This document shows, piece after piece, positions 8,926 through 18,291 of a stretch of DNA of 64,000 nucleotides. The DNA is taken from the NCBI RefSeq assembly GCF_014678725.1, contig NZ_CP061497.1, positions 1,566,001 to 1,630,000 of the forward strand, written 5' to 3'. A program made the position numbers and the translations under genes. This DNA is from Thermomonas sp. XSG (GTDB taxonomy: Bacteria > Pseudomonadota > Gammaproteobacteria > Xanthomonadales > Xanthomonadaceae). Position 1 is the first letter of the stretch; each line of letters starts with the position of its first letter. The notes beneath the pieces were generated by a model. It was not told the DNA's origin. It was given only the letters and a program-made list of their open reading frames with translations, and made no database searches.

Positions 8926-11900
8926 ATGAACGACATTCGGATCGTCGGTACGCGTGGCAAGGGCGTGCGCAACCCGCGCGCGGTCAAGCTGGCCCCCATG
9001 GCGCGCGCAGTGCGTTCGGCGCTGGCGGTTTCCGCGATGACGTTCGCGCTCGGGGTGTCCACCGGCGCGCACGCCGCGGCCGCGACGCCTGCCGTGCAGT
9101 TGCAGCCTGCCACTCGCGCCGCGATCGACCTTGCCCCGGTGTTCGACCTGACCGTGGTGGGTGCGGGTCCGGTGGCGTTGGCCATCGACGTGACCGACCC
9201 CGGCGACATCGTGATCGAAAACGCCGACCCGATTACCGAAGTCGATCCTTATGGCGCCACCGCCATCCGCGGCTACAGCGACGACGGCACGGTGGGGATT
9301 TCCAACGCGGCCACCGGCACCCTGCAGGTGTCTTCGCTGTACGGCGATGCCATCGGCATCTATGGCTACAGCGCCACGGGTGATGTGTCGATCGACAATG
9401 CGGCCGATCTCACCGCGGTGTCCGAATACGGCCTCGCCGATGGCATTTTCGCCTCCGGCGCTGACGTGGCGGTGACCAACAGCGGCGATATCGTCGCCGC
9501 CAGTGCTTACGGCAGCTGGGCCGCCGGCATCGAGGCGCAGGGCAGCGGCACGACCGCCATCGACAACAGCGGCGATGTCACCGCTTTCGCGGCTTACGGC
9601 CAGGCCTTCGGCCTGTATGCCACCGGCGCCGACGTGACCGTCGTCAATGATGGCACCGTGATCGCCCAGGGCTATCTGGCGACCGGTGTCGAAGTGCAGT
9701 CGTCCGGTGACCTGTCGGTCATCAACGGCGGCGACATCATTGCCGGGATGGCGTATTCGTCGGCTCTTGCGAGCGGCATCAATGCCGTCAGCAACGGTGA
9801 GGGCGCTGCGGTCGCGGTGTCCAGCGATGGACTGGTTGTCGCCCAGGGCTACTACGGCGCAACCGGCATCGGGGCCACCGCCAGCGGCCAGGGCGGCACG
9901 GCCAGCGTCAGCAACAGCGGTGACGTCTATGCGCTGCAGGCCAACAAGTACGGCTACGGCGCCTACGGCATCTCCGTCTCCGCGGATAGCGACGCCGGCG
10001 TCGACAACGGCGGCCTGGTGGTCGCCTACTCCGCGGGCGCGGCCACAGGCGTAGCGGCGCTGTCATTCGCCGGCGATGCCCATGTTGTCAACAGTGGTGA
10101 CATCGAAGCCACCAGCATCGCGTCGGTCCAGTACGGCGCCACCGGCATCGTGGCGTTCGGCGCCAATGGCAGCGCCACGGTGGAGAACAGCGGTTCGGTC
10201 ACTGCTACCGCTGCGGGCGTTCTTTATTCCCAGGCGCGCGCGATCGATGCGCAGGCGCTGGGCGACGTCACCGTGGCCAACAGCGGCTCGCTGTTTGCGG
10301 ACGGCAAGTATGCGTACGGCGTGTATGCGGTCTCCGGCAGTGGGGACCTGGCCGTGAGCAACGCCGCCAGTGGCGAGATCGGCTTCTATTCCTATTACGC
10401 CAGGGGGACCGGCGTGTTCGGCGTGGCCACCCAGGGTGACGTGGCGATCGACAATGCCGGGCAGATCGCCGGCTATGCCTACGGCCAGTCGGTCGGCGTG
10501 TTCGCCGTCGCCAGCCAGGGGAGCGTCAGCGTCCACAACGGCGGCGCCATCGACGTGGCCAGCTATCAGGGCGTCGCGGCGGGCATGTTCGCGCGCGCCG
10601 ACTACGGCGTGGCGACGGGCCAGAACGACGGCACCCTCAACGCCTATTCCGAGTACGGCACCGCCTTCGGCATGCTGGTCCGCGGTGACCACGCCGAGGC
10701 CGGCAACAGCGGCGACATCGAAGCCAGCGGCTTCTATGCGGCGACTGGCATCGCCGCCAGTTCCTACTACGGCACCTCGGTCAACAACGCCGGCGGCAGC
10801 ATCTTCGCCATCGCGGTGGGCGAGGGCATCGGCGTCGACGCGCAGTCGCTGTATGGCGACGTCATGGTGGACAACGCCAGCAGCATCGAGGCCGTGGGCG
10901 TCGTCCTGGGCGCGCGTGGCATCCAGGCTGTCAGCGGGGAAGGCGATGTCGATGTGGTGAACAGCGGCGAAATCTACGCGGGCTCGCTGTACGGCGATGC
11001 GATCGGCATCTACGGGTACAGCGTGGCCGGGGACGTGGCCATCGACAACGTCGGTGACATCACCGCGGTCTCCTATTACGGCCTGGCCGACGGCATTTTC
11101 GCCTCCGGCGCCAGCGTAGACGTTGCCAACGCCGGCGCGATCATCGCGGCGGGCTACAGCTGGGCAGCCGGCATCGAGGCGCAGGGCGCCAGCGATGCCG
11201 TGGTCCAGAACAGCGGCGACGTCTATGCGGTGGCCATGGGACCGGGCGGGCAGGCGTTCGGCCTGTACGGCACCGGCGGCGACAGCCTGGACATCGGCAA
11301 TAGCGGCAGTCTGGAAGCGCAGGGCTATTACGCCACCGGCATCGAGGCGAGCGCGCTGGGCGACATCACGGTCGACAACGGTGGCAGCATCATCGCCGGC
11401 TATGCCAATGCAGACGGTGGCTTCTACAGTGCGCTTGCGACCGGCATCAATGCCAACAGCAATGGCGAGGGCGCTTCGGTGGAGATCGCCAGCAGCGGAG
11501 ACATTGCTGCGGTGGGTTTCTTCGGCGCCAGCGGCATCTCCGCCACCTCGAGCGGCCAAGGCGGGATCGTCCACGTGGGCAACGACGGCAACATCGAGGT
11601 CCTGCAGGGCAACAAGTACGGCTACGGCGCCTATGGCATCTTCGCTTCGGGCGACGGCGATACCGGAATTTCCAACCACGGCACCGTCAGCGCCTACTCG
11701 GCCGGTGCGGCAACCGGCGTAGCCGCGCTGTCGTTCGCGGGTGACGCCCATGTGGTCAACAGCGGCGACATCGAGGCCACCAGCACGGCCTCGGGGTACT
11801 ACGGCGCCACCGGCATCCTGGCGTTCGGCGCCAACGGCTCCGCGAGCGTGCAGAACAGCGGTTCGGTCACCGCCACTGCGGCCGGTCTCCTTTATTCCGA

Positions 11901-14214
11901 AGCCCGCGCGGTGGATGCGCAGGCGCTCGGCGACGTGGCCGTGGCCAACAGCGGCTCGCTGTATGCGAATGGCGAGAAGTACGCGTTCGGCGTCTATGCC
12001 ATCTCCGGCAGTGGCGACCTGGCGGTCAGCAATACCCCCAGCGGCGAGATCGGCTTCTATTCGTACATCGGCCGCGGTTGGGGCGTGTTCGGCGTAGCCA
12101 CCCAGGGCGATGTGGCGATCGGCAATGCCGGCGATATCTCCGGCTACGCCTACGGCCAGTCGGCCGGCGTGTTCGCCGTCGCCAACCAGGGCGATGCCAA
12201 GGTCACCAGCAGCGGCGACATCGCGGTGGCAAGCGGCAGCGACGTGGCGGTGGGCGCATTCGCGCGCGCCAACAACGGCACCGCCAGCGTGACCAACAGC
12301 GGCGACATCGAGGCGATGAGCGGCTACGCCGCCTACGGCGTGATGGTCCGCGGCAAGAACGCTGTGGTCACCAACAGCGGCAGCATTTCCGCGGAAGGCT
12401 ACCTGGCCTCCATCGGCGTGTTCGCAGGTGGCACCACCAGCACCACCGTCAACAACAGCGGCTCGATCCATGCTGGCGCGGCGGGCTTCAACGCCGGCGT
12501 GATGTTCGGCAATGCCGCCGGCAACGTGCTCAACAACACCGGTTCCGGCGTCATCTCCGCCAGTGGCGACGAGGGCTACGCGTTCGCGGTGGTGGGTGGC
12601 AGCGCTGGCGACACCATCAACAACAGCGCGCGCATCCTTGGCGCGGTGTCGATGTACGGCGGGGCCGACGTGTTCAACAACAAGGCCGGCGGCGTCTGGG
12701 ACATCGGCGGCAGCTACAGCACCGATTTCGGCAGCGGCGACGATGCGATCAACAACCTGGCCGGCGGCACCATCCGCCTCGCCGGCGGCGCGCTCAGCCT
12801 GGGCAGCAGCGTGGCGGGCAACAGCTTCGCGAACGCCGGGACCATCAAGGTGGTGGGCGATGGGAACCTGATCGACATGGGCACGGCCGGCGCCGGAGCG
12901 AACCCGCTGCCGCTGGCCAACAACGGCGTCATCGACTTCGTGGACAGCAGCACCGACGACGTGCTCTATATCGGCGGCCACCTGGGTGGCAGCGGTGCGA
13001 TCCACCTCGACCTCGACCTGACCAACCTGGCCAGCGACCAGCTCTACGTCGGCGGCAACATGGCCGCTGGCGCTGCGCAAACCGTCAACGTGCGCATCAC
13101 CGAGATGCCGACCACCGCCAGCACCACGGCGGTGGAGTTCGCGCATGTCGCCGGTTCCTCGGCGGCGGGTGCGTTCGTGGGCGGCAAGGTGCTGGGTTAC
13201 GACGAATCCAATTTCCTGGACATCGGCGCCCGCACCAGCCGGCTTGCCGGCGCGGGCGGCAGCGCCAGCTTCCTGGTGGCGCTGGATGTGCTGGGCATGA
13301 ACGACACCGGCGCGCTGGCCGCGACCACCGCGACCGCCGCGGCAAGCTTCCTCAACAGCCAGGTCGGCACCTTCCGCCAGCGCCTGGGCGTCAATCCCTA
13401 TGGCGATGCCGACAAGGTGATGAACGCCTTCGTCCGCTTCTACTCCAGCGAGGGCGACCTGAACCCGGCGCATCATGCCGGCAACTTCGGGCAGGCGGGC
13501 GGGTTCGGCTTCGCCCAGTCCAACTGGGGCCGGGAAGTGGGCATCAATGCCAATCTGCCCGGCAATGTCCATGCCGGTGTCGTGTTCGGCAATGCCGACA
13601 GCCGCCAGCGCCTGAATGCGGGTGTCGGTGAGAACCGGATGGACGGCACCACGGTTGGCGCCTATGCCACGTGGTATGCGCCCGGCGGTTTCTACGTCGA
13701 CCTGAGCGGTCGCTGGATGGCCTCGGACGTCCGCTCGACCACCATGGCCGGGGTCATGGCCGGCCGCGTCCACGCCCAGGCCACCAGTCTGGAAGCTGGC
13801 TACGAGTGGCAGTTCGGCAGCTTCAATCTGGTGCCGCAGGCCCAGTACACCCGCACCAAGGTGGATGGGCTGGATGCGCTGCATGGCGAAATGGCGAGCT
13901 TCCAGTCGCACGGTGGCACCTTCGAGCAGGGGCGCCTGGGTGTCGAGTTCAACCGCAGTTTCGATGCGGCCGGGCTGCGCTGGACGCCGTATGGCTCGAT
14001 CAATGCGATCCGCGAGTTTGACGGCAAGACCACCTACACAGTCGCCGACAACTTCTTCGGCAGCACCAGCACCAAGGGCACCAGCACGATGGCAGAGCTG
14101 GGCCTGGGCGTGCAGAAGGGGCGCTTCGGTTTCGGACTGGGCTTGAACTGGACCGATGGTGGCGCGTACAAGAGCATGGTCGGCGGCCAGGCCAGCGCCC
14201 GCTTCTCCTGGTAA
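8926..14214 (+). CDS. Type Va autotransporter with repetitive beta-helix passenger
   Basis: 1,762 residues. An unusually long basic N-region precedes the signal core (RSALAVSAMTFALGVSTGAHA, cleavage near residue 50), like extended signal peptides of large autotransporters. The passenger (about 50-1480) is built of short repeats of the form V-x-NSGDI-x-A...YG-A-x-GI-x-A, expected to stack as a right-handed beta-helix. The C-terminal translocator barrel (about 1490-1762) opens FRQRLGVNPYGDADKVM and ends in an aromatic residue, ARFSW. It should be displayed on or released from the cell surface, probably as an adhesin. A ribosome-binding site (CGGGAG) fixes the ATG at 8926. Much of the passenger is two copies of one long unit (see repeats). 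Confidence 0.93.
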   Translation: MNDIRIVGTRGKGVRNPRAVKLAPMARAVRSALAVSAMTFALGVSTGAHAAAATPAVQLQPATRAAIDLAPVFDLTVVGAGPVALAIDVTDPGDIVIENADPITEVDPYGATAIRGYSDDGTVGISNAATGTLQVSSLYGDAIGIYGYSATGDVSIDNAADLTAVSEYGLADGIFASGADVAVTNSGDIVAASAYGSWAAGIEAQGSGTTAIDNSGDVTAFAAYGQAFGLYATGADVTVVNDGTVIAQGYLATGVEVQSSGDLSVINGGDIIAGMAYSSALASGINAVSNGEGAAVAVSSDGLVVAQGYYGATGIGATASGQGGTASVSNSGDVYALQANKYGYGAYGISVSADSDAGVDNGGLVVAYSAGAATGVAALSFAGDAHVVNSGDIEATSIASVQYGATGIVAFGANGSATVENSGSVTATAAGVLYSQARAIDAQALGDVTVANSGSLFADGKYAYGVYAVSGSGDLAVSNAASGEIGFYSYYARGTGVFGVATQGDVAIDNAGQIAGYAYGQSVGVFAVASQGSVSVHNGGAIDVASYQGVAAGMFARADYGVATGQNDGTLNAYSEYGTAFGMLVRGDHAEAGNSGDIEASGFYAATGIAASSYYGTSVNNAGGSIFAIAVGEGIGVDAQSLYGDVMVDNASSIEAVGVVLGARGIQAVSGEGDVDVVNSGEIYAGSLYGDAIGIYGYSVAGDVAIDNVGDITAVSYYGLADGIFASGASVDVANAGAIIAAGYSWAAGIEAQGASDAVVQNSGDVYAVAMGPGGQAFGLYGTGGDSLDIGNSGSLEAQGYYATGIEASALGDITVDNGGSIIAGYANADGGFYSALATGINANSNGEGASVEIASSGDIAAVGFFGASGISATSSGQGGIVHVGNDGNIEVLQGNKYGYGAYGIFASGDGDTGISNHGTVSAYSAGAATGVAALSFAGDAHVVNSGDIEATSTASGYYGATGILAFGANGSASVQNSGSVTATAAGLLYSEARAVDAQALGDVAVANSGSLYANGEKYAFGVYAISGSGDLAVSNTPSGEIGFYSYIGRGWGVFGVATQGDVAIGNAGDISGYAYGQSAGVFAVANQGDAKVTSSGDIAVASGSDVAVGAFARANNGTASVTNSGDIEAMSGYAAYGVMVRGKNAVVTNSGSISAEGYLASIGVFAGGTTSTTVNNSGSIHAGAAGFNAGVMFGNAAGNVLNNTGSGVISASGDEGYAFAVVGGSAGDTINNSARILGAVSMYGGADVFNNKAGGVWDIGGSYSTDFGSGDDAINNLAGGTIRLAGGALSLGSSVAGNSFANAGTIKVVGDGNLIDMGTAGAGANPLPLANNGVIDFVDSSTDDVLYIGGHLGGSGAIHLDLDLTNLASDQLYVGGNMAAGAAQTVNVRITEMPTTASTTAVEFAHVAGSSAAGAFVGGKVLGYDESNFLDIGARTSRLAGAGGSASFLVALDVLGMNDTGALAATTATAAASFLNSQVGTFRQRLGVNPYGDADKVMNAFVRFYSSEGDLNPAHHAGNFGQAGGFGFAQSNWGREVGINANLPGNVHAGVVFGNADSRQRLNAGVGENRMDGTTVGAYATWYAPGGFYVDLSGRWMASDVRSTTMAGVMAGRVHAQATSLEAGYEWQFGSFNLVPQAQYTRTKVDGLDALHGEMASFQSHGGTFEQGRLGVEFNRSFDAAGLRWTPYGSINAIREFDGKTTYTVADNFFGSTSTKGTSTMAELGLGVQKGRFGFGLGLNWTDGGAYKSMVGGQASARFSW
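9331..10980 (+). repeat. Passenger tandem duplication, copy 1
   Basis: First copy of an approximately 1.65-kb in-frame unit. It begins with the codons for LYGDAIGIYGYS. Sub-blocks such as NKYGYGAYGI, AATGVAALSFAGDAHVVNSG and GSGDLAVSN recur in the same order in copy 2, offset by 1,650-1,668 bp. Confidence 0.85.
10981..12420 (+). repeat. Passenger tandem duplication, copy 2
   Basis: Second copy, starting with the same LYGDAIGIYGYS block immediately after copy 1 ends. The offset drifts from 1,650 to 1,668 bp through small in-frame indels. Similarity fades after the MVRG block near 12,350-12,420, so copy 2 is shorter than copy 1. The copies differ at many synonymous and some non-synonymous sites, so the duplication is not recent. 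Confidence 0.8.
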
Positions 14215-14223
14215 TCCGCCACC

Positions 14224-14248
14224 GCCGGCCCGGTGTGTCCGGGCCGGC
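14224..14248 (+). terminator. Strong GC hairpin after the autotransporter
   Basis: A perfect 10-bp stem (14224-14233 with 14239-14248) with a 5-nt loop starts 9 bp after the autotransporter stop. No T-tract follows. It could be an attenuator or a stability element between the autotransporter and its downstream genes rather than a full terminator. Confidence 0.5.
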
Positions 14249-14273
14249 GATCGCACAGCAGTCTGGACGCCAC

Positions 14274-15488
14274 GTGGTCAACGAAAATAAGCAAGACGCA
14301 ACCGATATCCAGGCCAACCAGGATGGCCCCGAGCTGGAGGTCGGCCTGGACGCTGTCGCCCCTGCGGCGGCAACGCAGCCGAACGCGGCGGCGGATCCCG
14401 CCCAAGCGGCCGGCACGCCTCGCGACATCACCCGGCTGAAAGTGGAGAAGAGCTGCTCGCGCGGCCTTGCCGGGTGGCTGGCCCAGCACCGGCTGTCCCT
14501 TGCCATCACCTCGTACCAGACCGGCCGCATCTATCTGGTCGGCAGCGACCAGCAGGGCCGGGTCTCGTTCTTCGAGCGCATCTTCGAGCGCGCCATGGGC
14601 GTGGTCGGCAATGCCCAGCGCATCTACCTCGGCGGGCTGTACCAGCTGTGGCGGTTCGAGAACGTGCTGCGCCCGAACGAGATCATCCACGGCCAGTTCG
14701 ACAAGTGCTACGTGCCGCGCAACGCGCAGACCATCGGTGACCTCGACATCCACGAACTGGGCATCCGCAAGGATGGCCGGGTGGTGTTCGTCAACACCAA
14801 GTATTCCTGCCTGGCCGAACTCAGCCCCACCCACAGCTTCAAGGCGATCTGGAAGCCGAAGTTCATCAGCAAGCTGGCGCCGGAAGACCGCTGCCACCTG
14901 AACGGGCTGGCGATGGTCGATGGCGAGCCGAAGTACGTCACCGCGGTGTGCAAGAGCGACAGCGTGGACGGCTGGCGCGAGCGCCGCCGCGACGGAGGCG
15001 TGGTGATCGACGTGCAGACCGACGAGATCGTCTGCGAAGGCCTGTCGATGCCGCATTCGCCGCGCTGGCACAACGGCCGGCTGTGGCTGCTCAACGCCGG
15101 CACCGGCCAGTTGGGCTGGGTGGATTTCGCCACGAAGGCATTCGTGCCGCATGCCTTCGTGCCCGGCTTCGCGCGCGGCCTGTCGATCATCGGCAACGTC
15201 GCCGCGGTGGGCCTGTCGAAGCCGCGCAACCAGCGCTTCGAAGGCCTGCAGCTGGACGACGAGCTGAAGCAGCGCGACGCCGAGCCGTGGTGCGGGGTAC
15301 AGATCATTTCGCTGGCCAATGGCGACGTGCTGAACTGGATCCGCTTCGACGGCGACATGGGCGAGATCTTCGATATCGCCTTCCTTCCCAACGTGAAGCA
15401 GCCGATGATGATCGGCCTGCGCACTGCCGAGATCCGCGACCTCATCACCTTCGAATCCGCCATTCCCGCGGAGGTGCCCGCGGCATGA
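14274..15488 (+). CDS. TIGR03032 family protein
   Basis: About 404 residues, recognised as the uncharacterised TIGR03032 (DUF4915-like) family from blocks such as YQLWRFENVL, GDLDIHELGI, KFISKLAPEDRCHLNGLAM, SMPHSPRWHNGRLWLLNAGTGQLG and FARGLSIIGNVAAVGLS. The repeated short-strand pattern suggests a beta-propeller. There is no signal peptide, and the first 50 residues are low-complexity. I chose the GTG at 14274; another in-frame GTG at 14235 lies inside the hairpin. Its stop overlaps the next ATG. The link to the autotransporter is by position only. Confidence 0.8.
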   Translation: MVNENKQDATDIQANQDGPELEVGLDAVAPAAATQPNAAADPAQAAGTPRDITRLKVEKSCSRGLAGWLAQHRLSLAITSYQTGRIYLVGSDQQGRVSFFERIFERAMGVVGNAQRIYLGGLYQLWRFENVLRPNEIIHGQFDKCYVPRNAQTIGDLDIHELGIRKDGRVVFVNTKYSCLAELSPTHSFKAIWKPKFISKLAPEDRCHLNGLAMVDGEPKYVTAVCKSDSVDGWRERRRDGGVVIDVQTDEIVCEGLSMPHSPRWHNGRLWLLNAGTGQLGWVDFATKAFVPHAFVPGFARGLSIIGNVAAVGLSKPRNQRFEGLQLDDELKQRDAEPWCGVQIISLANGDVLNWIRFDGDMGEIFDIAFLPNVKQPMMIGLRTAEIRDLITFESAIPAEVPAA

Positions 15489-15922
15489 CCTGCCATCTCG
15501 CCATCGCCGCCTTCGCGCTGCTGCTGTGCCAGTCCGCCCAGGCCCAACAAATCAAGCCGGCCACCGGTCAGCCAGTCTCCGCCAGCGCCGATCCGGCTGC
15601 CGGCACGTTCAAGGCATGGGACAGGAATGGCGACGGTCAGCTGTCGCTGGTCGAGTTCCGCGCCGGCTGGCAACGGGCGCAGGCGCTGGCGAAAACCCAG
15701 GCCGCCTTGGCCCAACAGTTCGCGGCCATCGACGCCAATCACGACCGCGGCATCGACGCCGAGGAGTACCGCAACCTGGTGCTGGTGAAGAACGCGGGCA
15801 AGGATGCACCGCCACTGGCGCGGTTCGACGCCGACGCCAGCGGCAAGCTGGGGTTCGCCGAATACGTCAGGCTGGTGGAGGCGCTGGCACCGAAGCCGGC
15901 GGGCCGGGACGCCGGCAAGTGA
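15485..15922 (+). CDS. Secreted EF-hand calcium-binding protein
   Basis: 145 residues with a signal peptide (CHLAIAAFALLLCQSAQA, cleavage before QQ). Three EF-hand-like loops follow: DRNGDGQLSLVE (canonical), DANHDRGIDAEE, and DADASGKLGFAE. The first two keep most Ca2+ ligands. The ATG overlaps the TIGR03032 stop (ATGA) and its own stop overlaps the next start (GTGA), so translation is probably coupled. A periplasmic or secreted Ca2+-binding role is likely. A partnership with the upstream autotransporter, whose passenger is rich in Asp/Asn, is inference. Confidence 0.88.
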   Translation: MTCHLAIAAFALLLCQSAQAQQIKPATGQPVSASADPAAGTFKAWDRNGDGQLSLVEFRAGWQRAQALAKTQAALAQQFAAIDANHDRGIDAEEYRNLVLVKNAGKDAPPLARFDADASGKLGFAEYVRLVEALAPKPAGRDAGK

Positions 15923-16458
15923 GCGTCACGTTCATCCCGGTCTGGAAGCAGGTGACCCCGGCGCTCGCAGGGGAGTTGGCCGCTTTCTGGCGGGAACACC
16001 GGGCCATTGGCAACCAGGCCGAGGCTGAATTGCGCGCCCAGCAGGTGGTCTGCATCGCCCGTGATGAGGCCGGTGCGCTGTGTGGCGTCGGCACCGCGAT
16101 CGTGAAGGTGCTGCCGCGGCTGCGCCAACCCACCTATTACTACCGGCAGTTTTTCGCCAGGTCGCTGCGCGGCCGGCAACAGGAGCTGGCGTTTTTCCAG
16201 CGCTGCAAGCAGCTGCTGCAGGATTACAACAGCGACCTGCCGCAGCCGGAGAGCCTGGGCATGCTGCTGGAGATCGAAAACGCCAAGATCGCGTCGGCCT
16301 ACCGCCGCGCGGTAGAGCCGGGATTCGATGCGGTTTTCATCGGATACTCGCCGCGGGGGCTGCCGTTGCGGGTGTCGTATTTCGCCAACGCCTGCCTGTT
16401 GTCACCGGCGCCGATCCAGGGGCGGCGAGCCGGTCGGGTTGCAGTAGCGTCAAGTTGA
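15919..16458 (+). CDS. Hypothetical protein, possible GNAT acyltransferase
   Basis: 179 residues, starting at a GTG that overlaps the EF-hand gene's stop. The order of elements resembles a GNAT fold: a helix FWREHRAIGNQAEAELRAQ, strands VVCIARDEAGALCGVGTAIV, a Tyr/Arg-rich stretch YYYRQFFARSLRGRQQE, and a final strand FIGYSPRG. No convincing acetyl-CoA loop is seen, so the family call is tentative. It has no signal peptide. It is the last gene of the overlapping trio downstream of the autotransporter; 62 bp separate it from the protease gene. Confidence 0.65.
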   Translation: MSVTFIPVWKQVTPALAGELAAFWREHRAIGNQAEAELRAQQVVCIARDEAGALCGVGTAIVKVLPRLRQPTYYYRQFFARSLRGRQQELAFFQRCKQLLQDYNSDLPQPESLGMLLEIENAKIASAYRRAVEPGFDAVFIGYSPRGLPLRVSYFANACLLSPAPIQGRRAGRVAVASS

Positions 16459-16520
16459 AGGGGTTTCCAACAATCATTCCCGACGCAACAGTCGGGTCGC
16501 ACACCAGGGAGAACGCAACA

Positions 16521-18170
16521 ATGAAAGTCCAAGCAAGTCTGCTGTGCCTCGCCATCGTCTCCGCACTTGCCACCGCGCAGGCTGCCGCCCCGACCGACAA
16601 GCAGTCGCCCGAGGAGAAGGCGGCCGCGGTGCGTGCGGCCGTGGTCGCGCGTGCGAACGCGCTGGTGAGCAGCAACCCGGGTGCGGTGCACCGCGCCAAC
16701 GCCGACGTGTTCACCGTCAGCGATGTGGTGGTCGACGCCAATGGCAGCGAACATGTCCGTTACGAGCGCACCTTCGACGGGCTGCCGATGATCGGCGGCG
16801 ACTTCGTGGTGCATTCGCGCGATGCCAAGCTGGGCGGATTCAGCCAGATGCTGAAGTCCAGCGCGCGCCCGGGTCTGGCCGAGCGCATTGGCGCCGACGA
16901 GGCGATCGTCGAGGCGGGCGCGGTTTTCCCGGTCAAGTTCACCGAGGCGCCGACCGCGCGCAAGGTGGTCTATGCGCGCAACGCTTCGCCGGTACTGGCG
17001 CATGAAGTCGTGTTCCACGGCTTCAAGCCGGACCAGACGCCGACCGAAATGCATTACGTGGTCGATGCCACCAGCGGCAAGATCATCGACCAGTGGGATG
17101 GCATCCACACGGCCAAGCCCGGCTCGGGCGGCGGCAGCTGCACCGCGACCGCGGCGGTCGGCACCGGCAAGACCCTGATGGCCGGCAACGTCGTGCTGAA
17201 CACCAGCATGTGCGGCACCAGTTACCAGATGGTCGACGTGTCCCGCGGCAGCGGCGCCACCCACAACATGGCGATGAAGACCTCCGGCATGGGCACGCTG
17301 TTCACCGCCTCCGTCAACACCTGGGGCAACAACCTGCTCAGCAACTCGCAGACCGTTGCCGCCGACGCCCACTACGGCGTTGCCACCACCTGGGATTACT
17401 TCAAGAACGTGCACGGCCGCAACGGCATCGCCAATGATGGCAAGGGCGCGATCAGCCGCGTCCACTACGGCCGCAACTACCAGAATGCGTTCTGGAGCGA
17501 TTCCTGCTTCTGCATGACCTTCGGTGACGGCGACAACGGCGCGTCCATCTATCCGCTGGTGGCGATCGACGTGGCCGGCCACGAGATGTCGCATGGCGTG
17601 ACCAGCCGTTCCGCCAACCTGATCTACAGCGGCGAGTCCGGTGGCCTGAACGAGGCGACCTCCGACATCTTCGGGACCATGGTCGAGTACTACGCCAACA
17701 ACGCCTCCGATCCGGCCGACTACGTGGTGGGCGAAGAACTGTTCCCCAACAACGCCAGCATGCGCAACGCGATCCGCTGGATGTTCAAGCCGAGCCTGGA
17801 CGGCGCCTCGCCGGACTGCTACAGCTCGACTCTGGGCAACCTCGACGTGCACTACAGCTCCGGCGTGGCCAACCACTTCTACTACCTGCTGGCGGAAGGC
17901 GCGGTGGTGCCGAGTGGTTTCGGCGCGGGCACCTGGGCCAACCTGACCCCGGCGTCGCTGGTCTGCAACGGCAACACCTCGCTGGCCGGCATCGGCCGCG
18001 ATGCCGCCGGCAAGATCTGGTACCGCGCGCTGACGGTGTACATGACCTCCAGCACCAACTACGCCGCCGCGCGTACGGCGACCATCAACGCGTCGACCGA
18101 CCTGTACGGTGCAAGCTCCGCCCAGACCAATGCGGTCAAGGCGGCGTGGAGCGCGGTCAGCGTCAACTGA
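16521..18170 (+). CDS. Secreted M4 (thermolysin-like) metalloprotease
   Basis: 549 residues. Signal peptide (1 to about 22, ending AQAAA), an FTP-type propeptide (about 25-185, with RYERTFDGLPMIGGDFVVH), then the peptidase. Zinc site: HEMSH at 354-358 and the third ligand E378 in GGLNEATSD, the 19-residue spacing of thermolysin. A downstream catalytic His is seen in DVHYSSGVANHFYYLL. Several Cys (SCFCM, MCGTS, DCYSS) suggest disulphides. It would be exported and self-processed to an extracellular protease, typical of lytic Lysobacteraceae. The ATG at 16521 has an AGGGAGA site 9 nt upstream. A strong terminator follows. Confidence 0.95.
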   Translation: MKVQASLLCLAIVSALATAQAAAPTDKQSPEEKAAAVRAAVVARANALVSSNPGAVHRANADVFTVSDVVVDANGSEHVRYERTFDGLPMIGGDFVVHSRDAKLGGFSQMLKSSARPGLAERIGADEAIVEAGAVFPVKFTEAPTARKVVYARNASPVLAHEVVFHGFKPDQTPTEMHYVVDATSGKIIDQWDGIHTAKPGSGGGSCTATAAVGTGKTLMAGNVVLNTSMCGTSYQMVDVSRGSGATHNMAMKTSGMGTLFTASVNTWGNNLLSNSQTVAADAHYGVATTWDYFKNVHGRNGIANDGKGAISRVHYGRNYQNAFWSDSCFCMTFGDGDNGASIYPLVAIDVAGHEMSHGVTSRSANLIYSGESGGLNEATSDIFGTMVEYYANNASDPADYVVGEELFPNNASMRNAIRWMFKPSLDGASPDCYSSTLGNLDVHYSSGVANHFYYLLAEGAVVPSGFGAGTWANLTPASLVCNGNTSLAGIGRDAAGKIWYRALTVYMTSSTNYAAARTATINASTDLYGASSAQTNAVKAAWSAVSVN

Positions 18171-18190
18171 GCAGCCTGCACTTTGCTACA

Positions 18191-18223
18191 CGGAACGGCC
18201 CGCGCAAGCGGGCCGTTCCGTTT
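18191..18223 (+). terminator. Intrinsic terminator after the M4 protease
   Basis: A 13-bp perfect stem (18191-18203 with 18208-18220), GCAA loop, followed by TTT. It lies 20 bp past the protease stop and 72 bp before the tRNA gene. Confidence 0.75.
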
Positions 18224-18291
18224 CCGGGGCAGCCAAATACGCCTGAACCGTGCGAGAATGCCCGCCTTGCTGCCGCCACCGGCAGCGCGAC

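Noticed and set aside
9331-12420. CRISPR-like array suggested by regular repeats
   Set aside because: The repeats are in-frame coding repeats of variable sequence with no constant spacer length; no cas genes are present.
10063-14256. 1,397-residue ORF on the minus strand under the autotransporter
   Set aside because: It runs antisense through the well-supported autotransporter and lacks domain motifs. Its His/Ala/Gly-rich composition is the mirror of the repeats in GC-rich DNA.
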